DNA of 52,219 nucleotides from Hydrogenophaga sp. (GTDB lineage Bacteria > Pseudomonadota > Gammaproteobacteria > Burkholderiales > Burkholderiaceae_C). The stretch lies in contig JACVCO010000023.1 of the NCBI GenBank assembly GCA_016741995.1, positions 1 to 52,219 on the forward strand. The letters are read 5' to 3'. This document shows positions 24,923-34,837 of this stretch, piece by piece. The notes below the pieces were generated by a model. The model was not told the origin of the DNA and ran no database searches. It saw only the letters and a list, made by a program, of their open reading frames with translations. Both the position numbers and the translations under genes were made by a program. Every line of letters starts with the position of its first letter. Within the stretch, counting starts at the first letter, position 1.

Positions 24923-26491
24923 ATGTCTGCACTGCAACAACGGCTGGCCGCCCTCGGCCCCGAGCGCCTGCGCGGCATGCGCCGCGGGCTCGAGAAAGAG
25001 AGCCTGCGTTGTTTGCCCGACGGCAGGCTGGCGCTCACGCCGCACCCCGCGCCGCTGGGCAGCGCGCTGACGCACCCCCACATCACCACCGATTACAGCG
25101 AGTCGCAGCTCGAGCTCATCACCGGCGTGCACGCCAGCGTGGAAAGCAGCCTGGCCGAACTCACCGAGGTGCACCAGTTCGTGCTGCGCACGCTCAAGGC
25201 GCAGGGCGACGAAATGCTGTGGGTCTCCAGCATGCCCTGCGGCCTGCCCACCGACGAGACCATTCCCCTCGGGCGCTACGGTTCGTCCAACGTGGGCCGC
25301 GCCAAGAGCGTGTACCGCATGGGCCTGGGCCACCGCTACGGCCGGCGCATGCAGACCATCTCGGGCATCCACTACAACTGGTCGCTGCCCGCGGTGGACA
25401 ACGAAGGTTACTTCGCACTCATCCGCAACTTCCGCCGCCACGCCTTCCTGCTGCTCACGCTGTTCGGCGCGTCGCCCGCGGTGTGTTCAAGCTTCGTCGA
25501 AGGCCGCAACCACGAACTGCAGAAGCTCGGCGCCAGCGGCACGCTGTACATGCCGCACGGCACGTCGCTGCGCATGGGTCGCCTGGGGTACCAGAGCGAG
25601 GCGCAAGGCACGCTGGCCGTGAGCTACAACGGCCTCGAAGGCTATGCCGCTTCGCTGCACGACGCGCTCACGCGGCCCTGGCCCGCGTACGAAACGGTGG
25701 GCATCCGCAACCCGGGTGGCGACTACAACCAGCTCGCCACCACGCTGCTGCAGATCGAGAACGAGTTCTACGGCACCATCCGCCCCAAGCGCGTGATCTA
25801 CCCGGGCGAGCGCCCGCTGCACGCGCTGCGCGAACGCGGTGTCGAGTACATCGAGGTCCGCCTGATGGACCTCAACCCCTTCGAGCCCATCGGCATCGAC
25901 GCGATGACGCTGCGTTTCCTGGATGTGTTCCTGCTGCACTGCCTGCTGGCCGACAGCCCGCCCGACACGCCGAGCGAGATCCGCGAACTCGCGCAGAACC
26001 AGCACCTCACGGCCGCGCGCGGGCGCGAGCCCGGGCTGGAGCTGCTGCGCCGCGGTTCGCCCGTGAAACTCACCGACTGGGCGCTGGAAATCATCGAGCA
26101 GTTGCAGCCGATTGCGGACGCGCTGGACGACCTGGGCGGCACCGACGCGCACGCACTGGCCGTGGCGCATGCGCGCAGCACCCTGCGCCAGCCCGATCTG
26201 CTGCCCTCGGCGCGGGTGCTCAAGGCCATGTCGGCCCACCACGACGATTCCTTCATCGGCTTCGTGCGCGGCCAGTCGCGGCTCACGCACCAGCAACTGC
26301 TGGCGCAACCCTGGAGCGACGCGCAACAGGCGCGCTTTGTGGCCATGGCCGAGCGCTCGCTCGCCGATCAGCGCGCGATCGAAGCCAGCGACAGCCTGCC
26401 GTTCGAGATCTACCGGCAGGAATACGTGTCGGCCGAGCGGCTGGGGCGGCCACGCGCCGCGGCGCCCGTGCAAGGCGCCGTCACGGTCTGA
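24923..26491 (+). CDS. gshA: Glutamate-cysteine ligase
   Basis: A 522-residue enzyme of the gamma-proteobacterial GshA type, first step of glutathione synthesis (glutamate + cysteine + ATP). Recognisable blocks are RGLEKESLR, TDYSESQLELITG, ISGIHYNWSLP and VRLMDLNPFEPIGI. The start MSALQQRLAALG follows a 43-bp gap after dusC with no strong ribosome site. The stop codon lies within an inverted repeat shared with the convergent SRPBCC gene. Confidence 0.93.
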   Translation: MSALQQRLAALGPERLRGMRRGLEKESLRCLPDGRLALTPHPAPLGSALTHPHITTDYSESQLELITGVHASVESSLAELTEVHQFVLRTLKAQGDEMLWVSSMPCGLPTDETIPLGRYGSSNVGRAKSVYRMGLGHRYGRRMQTISGIHYNWSLPAVDNEGYFALIRNFRRHAFLLLTLFGASPAVCSSFVEGRNHELQKLGASGTLYMPHGTSLRMGRLGYQSEAQGTLAVSYNGLEGYAASLHDALTRPWPAYETVGIRNPGGDYNQLATTLLQIENEFYGTIRPKRVIYPGERPLHALRERGVEYIEVRLMDLNPFEPIGIDAMTLRFLDVFLLHCLLADSPPDTPSEIRELAQNQHLTAARGREPGLELLRRGSPVKLTDWALEIIEQLQPIADALDDLGGTDAHALAVAHARSTLRQPDLLPSARVLKAMSAHHDDSFIGFVRGQSRLTHQQLLAQPWSDAQQARFVAMAERSLADQRAIEASDSLPFEIYRQEYVSAERLGRPRAAAPVQGAVTV

Positions 26492-26504
26492 GGGCGGTCA
26501 GACC
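26485..26504. terminator. Shared convergent hairpin covering both stop codons
   Basis: GGTCTGA (26485-26491) and TCAGACC (26498-26504) form a 7-bp stem with a 6-base loop. The gshA stop is the end of the left arm and the stop of the convergent SRPBCC gene is the start of the right arm. There is no T-tract, so termination strength is uncertain. Confidence 0.4.
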
Positions 26505-26983
26505 TCGCCGCCAAACTTTTTGATCAGGTTGGCGACGTACTTGTCGACCAGCTTCTCGAACTCGGCCTCCACCACGGGGGCCACCACCATCTTCATCAGG
26601 CCGGGCAGCGGCACGTCCACCGTGCCGTCGATGGCGAGTTCGATCGCGGTGCTCTTGCCACCCTGGTCGGTGATCTTCCAGTGCCCGCCCACCTGGGCGT
26701 TGCCGACGCCCTTCACCGGCGTCCACTTCACGGTGCCCGTGCCCTTGGCGGCGTCGAACTTGCTTACGTACTTGCTCGCGTACACGGTCTGGATGTTCAC
26801 CTGCGCGGTGCCCACTTTCTCCATCTCCCACTGGTAGCTGCCGCCACCCAGGTCGGTGAGCTTCTCGACCTTGGGGAAATGGCTCACCGACGCGGGCACG
26901 TCGGACAGCAGCTTGAACACGTCGGCGGCCTTGGCCTTGACGGCGAATTCGTAGCCGAGGTCGATCTTGACGGTGATGGCCAT
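26498..26983 (-). CDS. SRPBCC/START-like fold protein (CoxG-like)
   Basis: A 161-residue single-domain protein with the helix-grip pattern of the SRPBCC superfamily: [21 protein letters not shown] early, a beta-rich middle, and a long C-terminal helix ([21 protein letters not shown]). It has no signal peptide. Members bind hydrophobic ligands or lipids; its ligand is unknown. It is transcribed toward gshA and divergently from ylqF. Confidence 0.75.
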   Translation of the reverse strand: MAITVKIDLGYEFAVKAKAADVFKLLSDVPASVSHFPKVEKLTDLGGGSYQWEMEKVGTAQVNIQTVYASKYVSKFDAAKGTGTVKWTPVKGVGNAQVGGHWKITDQGGKSTAIELAIDGTVDVPLPGLMKMVVAPVVEAEFEKLVDKYVANLIKKFGGEV

Positions 26984-27117
26984 GGTTGCCTTTCGTGTGC
27001 GTTGCGGGTCGCGGGCATTCTAGGCAGGAGCCCCTGCACCCGCGCTGCGGGCTTACCCCGGGGCAAGGCACAATCCCGGCCTTTCCCCGTTTCGCCCGCC
27101 CGCAGCAGCCCCCTTCC

Positions 27118-28071
27118 ATGAGCGTCCAGTGGTTCCCCGGTCACATGCACCTCACGCGCCAGGCCATCGCCACCCGCGTGAAGACCATCGACGTCGTCAT
27201 CGAAATGCTCGACGCGCGGCTGCCCGGTTCCAGCGCCAACCCGCTGCTGGGCGAGCTCACCCAGAAGCGCGCCACGCTCAAGGTGCTCAACAAGCAGGAC
27301 CTGGCCGACCCCGAGCGCACCGCGCAATGGCTTGCGCACTACAACGCGCAACCGGGCACACGAGCCATCGGGCTCGACGCGAGCGTGACCGCGCCGGCGC
27401 GTGCGCTGGTGGCGGCCTGCCGCGAACTCGCGCCCAGCCGCGGGGGCATGGCCAAGCCGCTGCGTGTGCTCATCTGCGGGGTGCCCAACGTGGGCAAGAG
27501 CACGCTCATCAACACCCTGATGGGCAAGCGCTCCACCAAGACCGGTGATGAAGCCGGCGTGACGCGCAACGAGCAGCGCGTGGCGCTGGCCGACGACGTG
27601 TACCTGTACGACACGCCCGGCGTGCTGTGGCCGCGCATCATCGTGCCGCAGAGCGGCATCCACCTGGCGGCCAGCGGGGCGGTGGGGCGCAACGCCTACG
27701 ACGACCAGGAAGTGGCTTACGAACTGCTCGACAACCTCAAGCTGAGCTACCCCGCGCTGCTGCGCGCGCGCTACCCGCTGGGTGATGCCGACGCGGCGCT
27801 GGCCGACATGAAGGCCGAGGACATGCTCGACGCCATCGGCCGCCAGCGCGGTGCGCTGGTGAGTGGTGGGCGGGTGGACGCTCAGAAGACGGCCGAACTC
27901 GTGATTGCCGATTTCCGCACCGCGCTCATGGGGCGCATCACGCTGGAAACGCCCGAGCAATACAAGGTCTGGCTCAAGGCCGGCCAGGCGGCGGATGCCG
28001 AGCGCCAGCGCTTGAAGCGCGAGCGCTTTGGCGACGAGCGGCCCCGCCCGCGCCCGCGCCGCCGCACCTGA
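27118..28071 (+). CDS. ylqF: Ribosome biogenesis GTPase YlqF
   Basis: A 317-residue circularly permuted GTPase: the G4 motif LNKQDLAD precedes G1 [10 protein letters not shown] and G3 DTPG, the order unique to the YlqF/RbgA/YjeQ group. The N-terminus VQWFPGHM is the family signature. The Arg/Pro-rich C-tail (PRPRPRRRT) probably binds RNA. It assists late 50S subunit assembly. ATG 27118 is preferred over longer frames because FPGHM should be near the start. Confidence 0.9.
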   Translation: MSVQWFPGHMHLTRQAIATRVKTIDVVIEMLDARLPGSSANPLLGELTQKRATLKVLNKQDLADPERTAQWLAHYNAQPGTRAIGLDASVTAPARALVAACRELAPSRGGMAKPLRVLICGVPNVGKSTLINTLMGKRSTKTGDEAGVTRNEQRVALADDVYLYDTPGVLWPRIIVPQSGIHLAASGAVGRNAYDDQEVAYELLDNLKLSYPALLRARYPLGDADAALADMKAEDMLDAIGRQRGALVSGGRVDAQKTAELVIADFRTALMGRITLETPEQYKVWLKAGQAADAERQRLKRERFGDERPRPRPRRRT

Positions 28072-28077
28072 ACCGGC

Positions 28078-28218
28078 TTACTTGTTCTTTTCCTTGCCGC
28101 GCGGGATCACCGAAGTGACCGGCGCGACCGGGCGGTCGGACGTGGCCGGGCCCTTGGGGGCGCTGGTGTCCTTCTTGGGTTTCTTGGCCATCTTTTCGTT
28201 GCGCTGTTCCTTGCCCAT
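28078..28218 (-). CDS. Small Lys-rich protein, 46 aa
   Basis: A 46-residue basic peptide (GKEQRNEKMAKKPKKDTSAPKG and on), with a GAGGAG ribosome site before ATG 28218. It is very Lys/Pro-rich and probably disordered. The good ribosome site and chromosome-like codon use support a real gene. Function unknown; a nucleic-acid-associated role is only a guess. It stands 50 bp beyond the MATE stop. Confidence 0.6.
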   Translation of the reverse strand: MGKEQRNEKMAKKPKKDTSAPKGPATSDRPVAPVTSVIPRGKEKNK

Positions 28219-28268
28219 GGTGTGCTCCTCGTTGGCGTTGGGTTGGTGGTGTTGCAAGCGCTGCGATG

Positions 28269-29582
28269 TTAGCGAGGCCGCGGCCGGTTGCGGCGGGTCT
28301 GGCGCATGAAACGGTGCAGCAGCGCCACCGACGCGCCCAGCAGGCCGACGCCGAAACCGGCCCACACGCCCGGCGCACCCCAGCCGGCACCGAAACCCAG
28401 CAGTGCGCCCAGCGGCAGCGCCACCAGCCAGTAGGCGATGAGCGAAACCCGCGTGGGCCAGGCGTTGTCGAGCAGGCCGCGCAATGCGCCCAGGCTCACC
28501 GACTGCACGCCGTCGGCCAGCTGCGTGAGGCCGTAGATGAAAAAGATCGAAGCCGCCGCGGCGATCACGGCCGCGTCGTCGACGAACCAGGCGGCGATGG
28601 TGGCGCCGCTGGTGAGGAACACGAGGGCGATCGCGCCCATCCACACCGTGACCACGCCCAGGCCCGCGAAGCCGATGGGCGCGATGCGCCGCTGCTCGCG
28701 CGCGCCCACCGCCTGCGCCACGCGGATGCTCACCGCCGCGGCCATGCCCAGCGGCAGCATGTACAGCGTGGCCCCCACCGACAGCGCCACCTGGTTGCCC
28801 GCCAGCGCCACCGTGCCGAACAGGCCGATGAGCACGCCCGCCACGGCCACCGCGGCGCCTTCCAGAAAGTACTGCGTCGTCATGGGCAGGGCCTCGCGCC
28901 AGAGCCGGCCGAATTCGGCGCGCTCCCATTGCGGTGCACCCCACCAGGCGCGCACCGAGGGCGCGCAGCGCGCGTAGGCGCAGATCACCACGCCACCGGC
29001 CGTTTGCGCGATCACGCTCGCGATGCCGGCGCCGGTGAGGCCCAGCGCGGGTGCGCCCAGGTTGCCGTAGATCAGCACCCAGTTGAGGAACACGTTGAGT
29101 GCCACCGGCACCGTGGTGATGAGCACGCCCACCCAGGGCCGCTCGGTGGCGTCCAGCAGGTTCTTGGCCGCCATGGTGACGGTGTAGGGAATGAGCGAGG
29201 CGCTCATGCACAGCCAGTAGGGGCCGATGGCCGCCACCACCTCGGCGGGTTGGCCGATCCACGGCAGCAGCGGCAGCGCTGCGGCCATGAGCAGGGCGCC
29301 GCCGGTGCCCGCCAGCAGCGCCAGCACGAAGCCGTGGCGTGCCACGTGGCCGATGCGCGGCAGTTCCATGGCGCCGTGCGCGCGGCCCACGTACAGGCCC
29401 ACCGGCCCGGCAAAGCCGTACAGCGCGGCCCAGAAGATGATGATGACGCTGGTGGTGAGCGAGACGGCGGCGAGCGGTATCGCGCCGAGTGGGCCGAGCA
29501 TCGCGGTGTCCACCAGCATCACGCCGGTGGACAGCGCCAGGCCCGCCACCAGCGGCGCGGCCAGGCGCAACAGCGAGCGCAC
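28269..29582 (-). CDS. MATE family multidrug/sodium antiporter
   Basis: A 437-residue inner-membrane protein with about twelve hydrophobic segments in two repeat halves, as in NorM/MATE exporters. PLVAGLALSTGVMLVDTAMLG begins repeat 1 and PMTTQYFLEGAAVAVAGVLIG begins repeat 2. It probably exports cationic compounds in exchange for Na+ or H+. GTG 29582 is the first usable start; the true start might be slightly upstream at a CTG. It follows the DsbG-like gene by 50 bp. Confidence 0.88.
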   Translation of the reverse strand: MRSLLRLAAPLVAGLALSTGVMLVDTAMLGPLGAIPLAAVSLTTSVIIIFWAALYGFAGPVGLYVGRAHGAMELPRIGHVARHGFVLALLAGTGGALLMAAALPLLPWIGQPAEVVAAIGPYWLCMSASLIPYTVTMAAKNLLDATERPWVGVLITTVPVALNVFLNWVLIYGNLGAPALGLTGAGIASVIAQTAGGVVICAYARCAPSVRAWWGAPQWERAEFGRLWREALPMTTQYFLEGAAVAVAGVLIGLFGTVALAGNQVALSVGATLYMLPLGMAAAVSIRVAQAVGAREQRRIAPIGFAGLGVVTVWMGAIALVFLTSGATIAAWFVDDAAVIAAAASIFFIYGLTQLADGVQSVSLGALRGLLDNAWPTRVSLIAYWLVALPLGALLGFGAGWGAPGVWAGFGVGLLGASVALLHRFMRQTRRNRPRPR

Positions 29583-29632
29583 CTCGCGCAGCGAGCGCGC
29601 CGCCAGGTGCTGCGGCCGCGCGGGGGTGGCGC

Positions 29633-30214
29633 TCAGTTCGCCCCCAGGCCGATGAAGGCGGCCAGTTGCGCGGTGGGCATGGCGCCACCCGCGGTGCGGG
29701 CACCCCCTTGCGGATCGCGCGCCACGATGAAGGGCACGGCCTCGGCGCCAAGGCGGTTGAGCAACGCGGTGTTGTGCTCGATCGCGGCCTTCACGTCGTC
29801 AGGCACGCTGGCCGAGGCGGAGGTGCCGCCCTGGCCGGCGATCAGGCTTTTCTCGTGGGCGTCCATGGCCTCGGCCGGCTTGGCCGCGGTGAGGATGGCC
29901 GCGCCCTGCGGCAGGCTCTTGGCGTTGAGCATGGCCACCGGCAGCCACACGAAGCGCGCCTGGCGCAGCAGCGGTTGCGAGGCTTCCCACAGGTGGGCGC
30001 AATGCGGGCACTGCGGGTCGAACAGCACATAGACCGTGTTGGCGGCCATCATGGTGCCCACGGTGAAGCCCTTGCCTTCGGCCGCGAGCACCTGCAGCGC
30101 CTGGCTGCGGTCGATGGGGGGTGCCGGCGGGGCCTCGGCTTCGCGCGAGCAGGCAGACAAAAAGGCCATGGCCGCGAAGGCGGCCATGGTTGGGAGGAGT
30201 TGGCGGCGTTTCAT
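29633..30214 (-). CDS. DsbG-like periplasmic thioredoxin-fold lipoprotein
   Basis: A 193-residue protein with a lipoprotein-type signal (AFAAMAFLSAC, Cys22) and a thioredoxin fold. The redox motif CPHC is in FDPQCPHCAHLW, and the cis-Pro loop is AVPFIVARD. The sequence resembles the catalytic part of DsbG/DsbC but lacks the N-terminal dimerisation domain, so an isomerase role is less sure than a reductase or oxidase role. It acts in the periplasm. Confidence 0.82.
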   Translation of the reverse strand: MKRRQLLPTMAAFAAMAFLSACSREAEAPPAPPIDRSQALQVLAAEGKGFTVGTMMAANTVYVLFDPQCPHCAHLWEASQPLLRQARFVWLPVAMLNAKSLPQGAAILTAAKPAEAMDAHEKSLIAGQGGTSASASVPDDVKAAIEHNTALLNRLGAEAVPFIVARDPQGGARTAGGAMPTAQLAAFIGLGAN

Positions 30215-30239
30215 GCCGCGATGGTAGCGAGGCGCGGTG

Positions 30240-30662
30240 TCACTGGTTCAGCAGCACATGGGCGATCAGGCCGGTGGCCGCGGCCACGAGCAGGAAATCG
30301 CCGTTGACCTGGACCCAGTGGTGGCCGCGCGGCGGGGTGTACAGGCGCGGGTTGTGGTGGCGCACCACGTAGCGGCTCTGGCGGTACTCCTGGGGCACGT
30401 AGTGGCCGCGCGACCAGCGAGGGCCCTTCTGCACCACGCGCACGTCGCGGTACACCACGCGCGGCCCCGGTTGGTAGACGTGCCGCTCCACATGCCGCGG
30501 GCCGTTGTGGCGGTAGACATGCTTGTCCACGTGGCGGTGTTCCACGCGCGGGCCGTCGTTGTGGCGGCGGCCACCGCGTCGGTCGTCGTCGGCGAAGGCG
30601 GCGGTGCTCATCGCGAGCGTGGCACCCGCAACAGCGAGCGAGAGCATTTCACGGGTTTTCAT
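30240..30662 (-). CDS. RcnB family periplasmic protein
   Basis: A 140-residue protein with a signal peptide (residues 1-24, cut at AFA-DDD) and a His/Arg-rich low-complexity middle. The RcnB (DUF3315) C-terminal motif GHYVPQEYRQSRYVVRHHN is followed by PPRGHHWVQVNGDFLLV. RcnB modulates Ni/Co export in E. coli; no RcnA exporter is adjacent here, so metal specificity is not known. A GGAG-type site precedes ATG. Confidence 0.88.
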   Translation of the reverse strand: MKTREMLSLAVAGATLAMSTAAFADDDRRGGRRHNDGPRVEHRHVDKHVYRHNGPRHVERHVYQPGPRVVYRDVRVVQKGPRWSRGHYVPQEYRQSRYVVRHHNPRLYTPPRGHHWVQVNGDFLLVAAATGLIAHVLLNQ

Positions 30663-30794
30663 CGGGGTCTCCTTCCAGGAGCGGTTGAGGAGCCTTGATC
30701 GTGTGGGCCGTGTGTTTCGCGGGCGTAAACGCGCGGCAGCGGCCGAGCAAAGATGCGGTGCGACTTTGTTGCAGGCCGGCGGCCGGCCGGTCGA

Positions 30795-31271
30795 TCAACC
30801 GGCGCTGCCCAGCACCGTTTCGCGCGCGTGCAGCTTGGCGGCGATGTACTCGCCGTGCGTCACGTGCAGCAGCCCGGCCACCTTGTTGATGACCGCGTTC
30901 TCGTGCACGTCGAGGTGCTGGTCGGCATAGGCCACTTCCCACATCGCCTCCACCACCGCGATCTTCTGCGGCTGGGTGAAGCGCTCGTTGAGCAGGTGGG
31001 TGAAGCGGTGGTAGTCGTTGCTGGTGCGCGCGGTGTCGTGCGCCAGCTCGATCAAGCGGTCGAGTTCGTCGTCGGCCAGCGCGAACTTGCGGCGCAGCGC
31101 GCGCAGCACGGTGTCGCGCTCGTCCTCGTGCAGCTCGGGGGTGGCGCGCATCACCTCCACCAGCAGCACGGCGGTGGCCAGTTGCAGCGTGTGGGGGTCG
31201 GGCGGGGTGTTCGCCGGCGCGGCGAGGTCGCGGGTGATCTGGTCGAACAGGTCCTTGATGGTCTTGAACAT
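30795..31271 (-). CDS. TerB family tellurite-resistance-like protein
   Basis: A 158-residue helical protein of the TerB superfamily. ELHEDERDTVLRALRRKFALAD and the repeat WEVAYADQHLDVHENAVINKVA carry the acidic residues that bind metal in TerB. No other ter gene is nearby, so it probably acts as a stand-alone stress or metal-sensing protein. GGAG precedes ATG 31271. Confidence 0.85.
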   Translation of the reverse strand: MFKTIKDLFDQITRDLAAPANTPPDPHTLQLATAVLLVEVMRATPELHEDERDTVLRALRRKFALADDELDRLIELAHDTARTSNDYHRFTHLLNERFTQPQKIAVVEAMWEVAYADQHLDVHENAVINKVAGLLHVTHGEYIAAKLHARETVLGSAG

Positions 31272-31431
31272 GGTTTCTCCGGGGCTGTGGCATGGATCGC
31301 GGCGGGGGCGTGCAGGTTCCGCGCTGCAGCAAACGTTTGGGCGCGCTCCATTGGTCGGAATGCACGGATGGAGGATGGGCCGACGGGGTGTTGTTCCCTA
31401 GTTTGCCGACCGTGTTCAACCGGAGGAAACC

Positions 31432-32499
31432 ATGCTCATCTTCACCAACAGAACGGTCGAGGCGAACGGCACATCGCCCAGCGCCTTCACCCGAAGCTAT
31501 CCCCTGTTCAGCGACGCGCTCTCCTGCGCCCAGGCGACCCGGAACAGCGCCGGCAAATGGAAGCTGAGCGCCTTGCGGAAAGAGGTGTCGGACGCCGATG
31601 CGTTGGCCGCACTGCAACCGCTGCTGGCCTCCGGCCAGCGTGTGCTGATCTATGTGCACGGCAACAACAACGACCCGCAGGATTGCATGGTGCGCTGTGC
31701 AGACCTTGAGCGGTACTACGGGGTGCAGGTCGTCGGGTTTTCATGGCCGTCCGAAGGCGCCTTGCCGGACGGTGCGTTTCCGTCGCCCGGCGCCAGAACG
31801 GGCGATGAAGAGGCCCTGGGCGAGATCGCGTCCCCCGTGCAGTTGCAGGAAACCGCCATCCAGCGCAAGGCCACCCGCTACGCGCAGGCCAAGACCAACG
31901 CCCACCAGGGCAAGGAGGCGCTCGAGCGCTTCCTGCGCCTGGTGGCAACCGCGCGCCTGCTCTCGCCGGGGAGCCGGGTGTCGGCGGCGTTTCACAGCCT
32001 CGGTTGCCACTACCTGCACTACGCGGTGGACCTGGGGGATGCCGAGTCCTCGCTGGCGGCCTTTCACAACGTGGCGCTGCTGGCCGGTTGCACCGGCGCC
32101 ACCAAGCACGCCGGCTGGGTGCAGCAGATCCACCCGGTGCTGAAGGTGTTCATCACCTACACGAAAGCCGATTCGGTGTTGTTCGGCGCCCGGATCGTCG
32201 ACGGCGACACCAAGCTCGGCACGGCGCCCGGGCCGGATCGCCTGTCGGGGCCGAAATACCGCTACATCGATTTCGAGAACGCGGCCCCCAGGACCATCGG
32301 CGCGCACCAGTACTTCGTGCCCAAGGAAGGCAAGCGCTTGTCCAAAGCCGCCCGTCTGCTGTTCTCGCGCATGTTCCGCTCGGAGCTGGATTTCGAGGGC
32401 GATCGCGAGCAGGCGCGGCAGGTGTATCCGCTGGGCTGCAGCGCCGACGGTTCGGTTTGCTACATGGCTTGGGTGGACACCGACCCAAGCGGGCCCTGA
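31432..32499 (+). CDS. Alpha/beta hydrolase (DUF900-like)
   Basis: A 355-residue cytoplasmic protein without signal peptide. VLIYVHGNNNDP is the oxyanion-hole strand of DUF900-type hydrolases, and the nucleophile Ser is in SAAFHSLGCHYLHY. A strong GGAGGAAACC site precedes ATG 31432. The natural substrate is unknown. The unusually long helical insertion (about residues 130-165, rich in Gln, Ala and Lys) could be a lid. Confidence 0.75.
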   Translation: MLIFTNRTVEANGTSPSAFTRSYPLFSDALSCAQATRNSAGKWKLSALRKEVSDADALAALQPLLASGQRVLIYVHGNNNDPQDCMVRCADLERYYGVQVVGFSWPSEGALPDGAFPSPGARTGDEEALGEIASPVQLQETAIQRKATRYAQAKTNAHQGKEALERFLRLVATARLLSPGSRVSAAFHSLGCHYLHYAVDLGDAESSLAAFHNVALLAGCTGATKHAGWVQQIHPVLKVFITYTKADSVLFGARIVDGDTKLGTAPGPDRLSGPKYRYIDFENAAPRTIGAHQYFVPKEGKRLSKAARLLFSRMFRSELDFEGDREQARQVYPLGCSADGSVCYMAWVDTDPSGP

Positions 32500-32672
32500 T
32501 GCCTTGCCCGGCGGGCGTCGCGTGGGCGACAAGTCCGGCGCATCGGCCCTCAGGGTAAACGCGTGCCCCTCTGGCGCGGCCGGCGGGCGAAGCCTATAAC
32601 CGCCGTCCGGAGCAGGACGAGAAGCGCCCCGGATTCTTCGAGCCGCCGCAGCGGCCTTCCAGGAGACAAGCC

Positions 32673-34799
32673 ATGACCGAGATTTGCAAGCGCCCCATGC
32701 GGCTGGCGTTGACGCTGGCCGTTCCCTTGATGCTGTGGCCCGCGCTCGCGCAGGCCGATGGCGTGGCCGTGCGCCACGACGCCACGGCATCGCCCTTCCC
32801 GAGCAACCGCTACACGGTGCCCGATTTCGGCAACGCCACGCTGCGCCGCGTGAACCTGCCCAAGCCCGATTGCGCGGCGCGCCCGAGCGACTGCGCCGAC
32901 ATCGACGTGATCAACACGCTCGATGGCTTTTCCACCCAGCCGCGCATCACCGTGCCCTTCACGGGCGACATCGACCCGGCGTCGGTGGACAGTGAAAGCA
33001 TCTACCTCGTCAACCTGGGCGACGTGCTCACGCTGCGAGGCTTCGGCCAGAAGGTGGGCATCAACCAGGTGGTGTGGGACCCGGCGACGAAGACGCTGGC
33101 CTTCGAGTCCGATGAACTGCTGCAAGAGCGTTCGCGCTACCTGCTGGTGGTGACCAATGCCGTGCGCGACGCCAAGGGCAAGAAGCTCAAGAGCACCGAC
33201 TTCCAGAAGGGCCGCGACGAGCACGCGCGCGATGTGCGCGACGCGCTGCCCATGGCGCGCGGTGGCGGGCGCAACGTGGTGGCGGCTTCGCTGTTCACCA
33301 CGCAGTCGGCCACCGGCGATCTGCTGAAGATCCAGCGGCGCATCAAATCGAGCACGCCGGCGCCGGTGGACTTCATGCTGGGTACCGGTGCCAATGGCGC
33401 CAGCGTGCGCTCGGTGTTCCCGGTGTCGGGCATCGCGGGCATCCAGTTCAACCGGCAGACCGGGTCCGGCCCGGTGTTCACGCCCGGCTTCCTGCCCACG
33501 CCCGCGCTGCAGGTGGTGCAGAACGCGGTGGGCCAGGTGGCCTACGGGCGCTACACGGCGCCCGAATACCAGAACGCCGCGAAGGTGATCCCGGCCACGG
33601 ACACGCTCACCGGCCAGCCGCGCCCGCTGAGCAGCCCGCAACTGGTGTTCCAGCTTTTCCTGCCCGCCACGCCCAAACCCGCGGGCGGTTGGCCGGTGGC
33701 GATCTTCGGCCATGGCTTCACCGACAGCATGTACGGCGCGCCATGGACGGTGGCCTCGGTGTTCGCGTCGCAGGGCATCGCCACCTTGTCCATCAACGTG
33801 GTGGGCCATGGCGGGGGCGTGCAGGGCTTCCTGAACGTGCTCGGCACGAACGGCTCCGCGGTGCAGGTGCCCGCGGGCGGCCGTGGCATCGACCAGGACG
33901 GCAACGGCGCGATCGACAGCACCGAGGGCGTGAACGCCGCGGCGCCGTACACCATCGTGGGCAGCCGCGACGGCCTGCGCCAGACCGTGATCGACCTGAT
34001 GCAGCTCGTGCGCCAGATCGAGGCGGGCGTGGACGCCGATGGCGATGGCGCGCGCGACCTCGACCCCAACCGCATCTACTACGCGGGCCAGTCCTTCGGC
34101 GGCATCTACGGCACCATGCTGCTGGGCGTGGAGCGCAACATCAAGGCCGGCGTGCCCAACGTGCCCGGCGGCTCCATCACCGAGATCGCGCGCATCAGCC
34201 CGAGCTTTCGCATCCTCACCGGCCTGAGCCTGGCCACGCGCCAGCCCGTGCTGCTGAACCTGCCGCCCACGCCCGAGCTGCCCGTGCCCTTGAACTTCAA
34301 CGAGAACGTCCCGCTGCGCGACCTGCCGCCGGTGGTGAACAAGGTGCCTGGCGCCATGGCCATCGCCGAGCTGCTGGACCGCAACGAATGGGTGCAGCAG
34401 CCGGGCAACCCGGTGTCGTACGCGTCGCTGATCCGCCAGAACCCACCCGCGGGCCACGCGGCCAAGCCGGTGATCGTGCAGGTGGCCAAGGGTGACGCGA
34501 CCGTGCCCAACCCCACCAGCACCGCCATCGTGCGCGCCGGTGGGCTGAAGGACCGCGTCACCTACTACCGCAACGACCTCGCGTTCGCGGCCAACAACGC
34601 CATTCCGAAGAACCCGCACACCTTCCTCACCAACATCGGTGCGGCGGCAACCGCGGCCATCGCCGTGGGCGCGCAGTCGCAGATCGCGGCCTTCTTCGCC
34701 AGCAACGGCGCGCTGGTGATCGACCCGGACGGTGGCGGCCCGCTGTTCGAGGTGCCGATCCAGGGTGAGCTGCCGGAGGGGCTGAACTTCATCCCATGA
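32673..34799 (+). CDS. Secreted alpha/beta hydrolase (lipase-like) with EF-hand-like loops
   Basis: A 708-residue secreted protein: signal peptide (to about residue 28, PALAQA-DG), then a bacterial Ig-like region (TVPFTGDIDPASVDSESIY), then an alpha/beta hydrolase. FGHGFTDS (about 345) is the oxyanion strand and GQSFGG (about 473-478) carries the nucleophilic Ser. Two calcium-loop-like segments, DQDGNGAIDSTEG (about 407) and DADGDGARDLDPN (about 453), flank the catalytic region. The layout is reminiscent of Pla-1/VolA-type extracellular lipases. A GGAGACAAGCC site precedes ATG. Confidence 0.82.
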   Translation: MTEICKRPMRLALTLAVPLMLWPALAQADGVAVRHDATASPFPSNRYTVPDFGNATLRRVNLPKPDCAARPSDCADIDVINTLDGFSTQPRITVPFTGDIDPASVDSESIYLVNLGDVLTLRGFGQKVGINQVVWDPATKTLAFESDELLQERSRYLLVVTNAVRDAKGKKLKSTDFQKGRDEHARDVRDALPMARGGGRNVVAASLFTTQSATGDLLKIQRRIKSSTPAPVDFMLGTGANGASVRSVFPVSGIAGIQFNRQTGSGPVFTPGFLPTPALQVVQNAVGQVAYGRYTAPEYQNAAKVIPATDTLTGQPRPLSSPQLVFQLFLPATPKPAGGWPVAIFGHGFTDSMYGAPWTVASVFASQGIATLSINVVGHGGGVQGFLNVLGTNGSAVQVPAGGRGIDQDGNGAIDSTEGVNAAAPYTIVGSRDGLRQTVIDLMQLVRQIEAGVDADGDGARDLDPNRIYYAGQSFGGIYGTMLLGVERNIKAGVPNVPGGSITEIARISPSFRILTGLSLATRQPVLLNLPPTPELPVPLNFNENVPLRDLPPVVNKVPGAMAIAELLDRNEWVQQPGNPVSYASLIRQNPPAGHAAKPVIVQVAKGDATVPNPTSTAIVRAGGLKDRVTYYRNDLAFAANNAIPKNPHTFLTNIGAAATAAIAVGAQSQIAAFFASNGALVIDPDGGGPLFEVPIQGELPEGLNFIP

Positions 34800-34837
34800 G
34801 ATGCGTGGGGCAGGGCGGCGGGTACAGTTGCCGCCCG

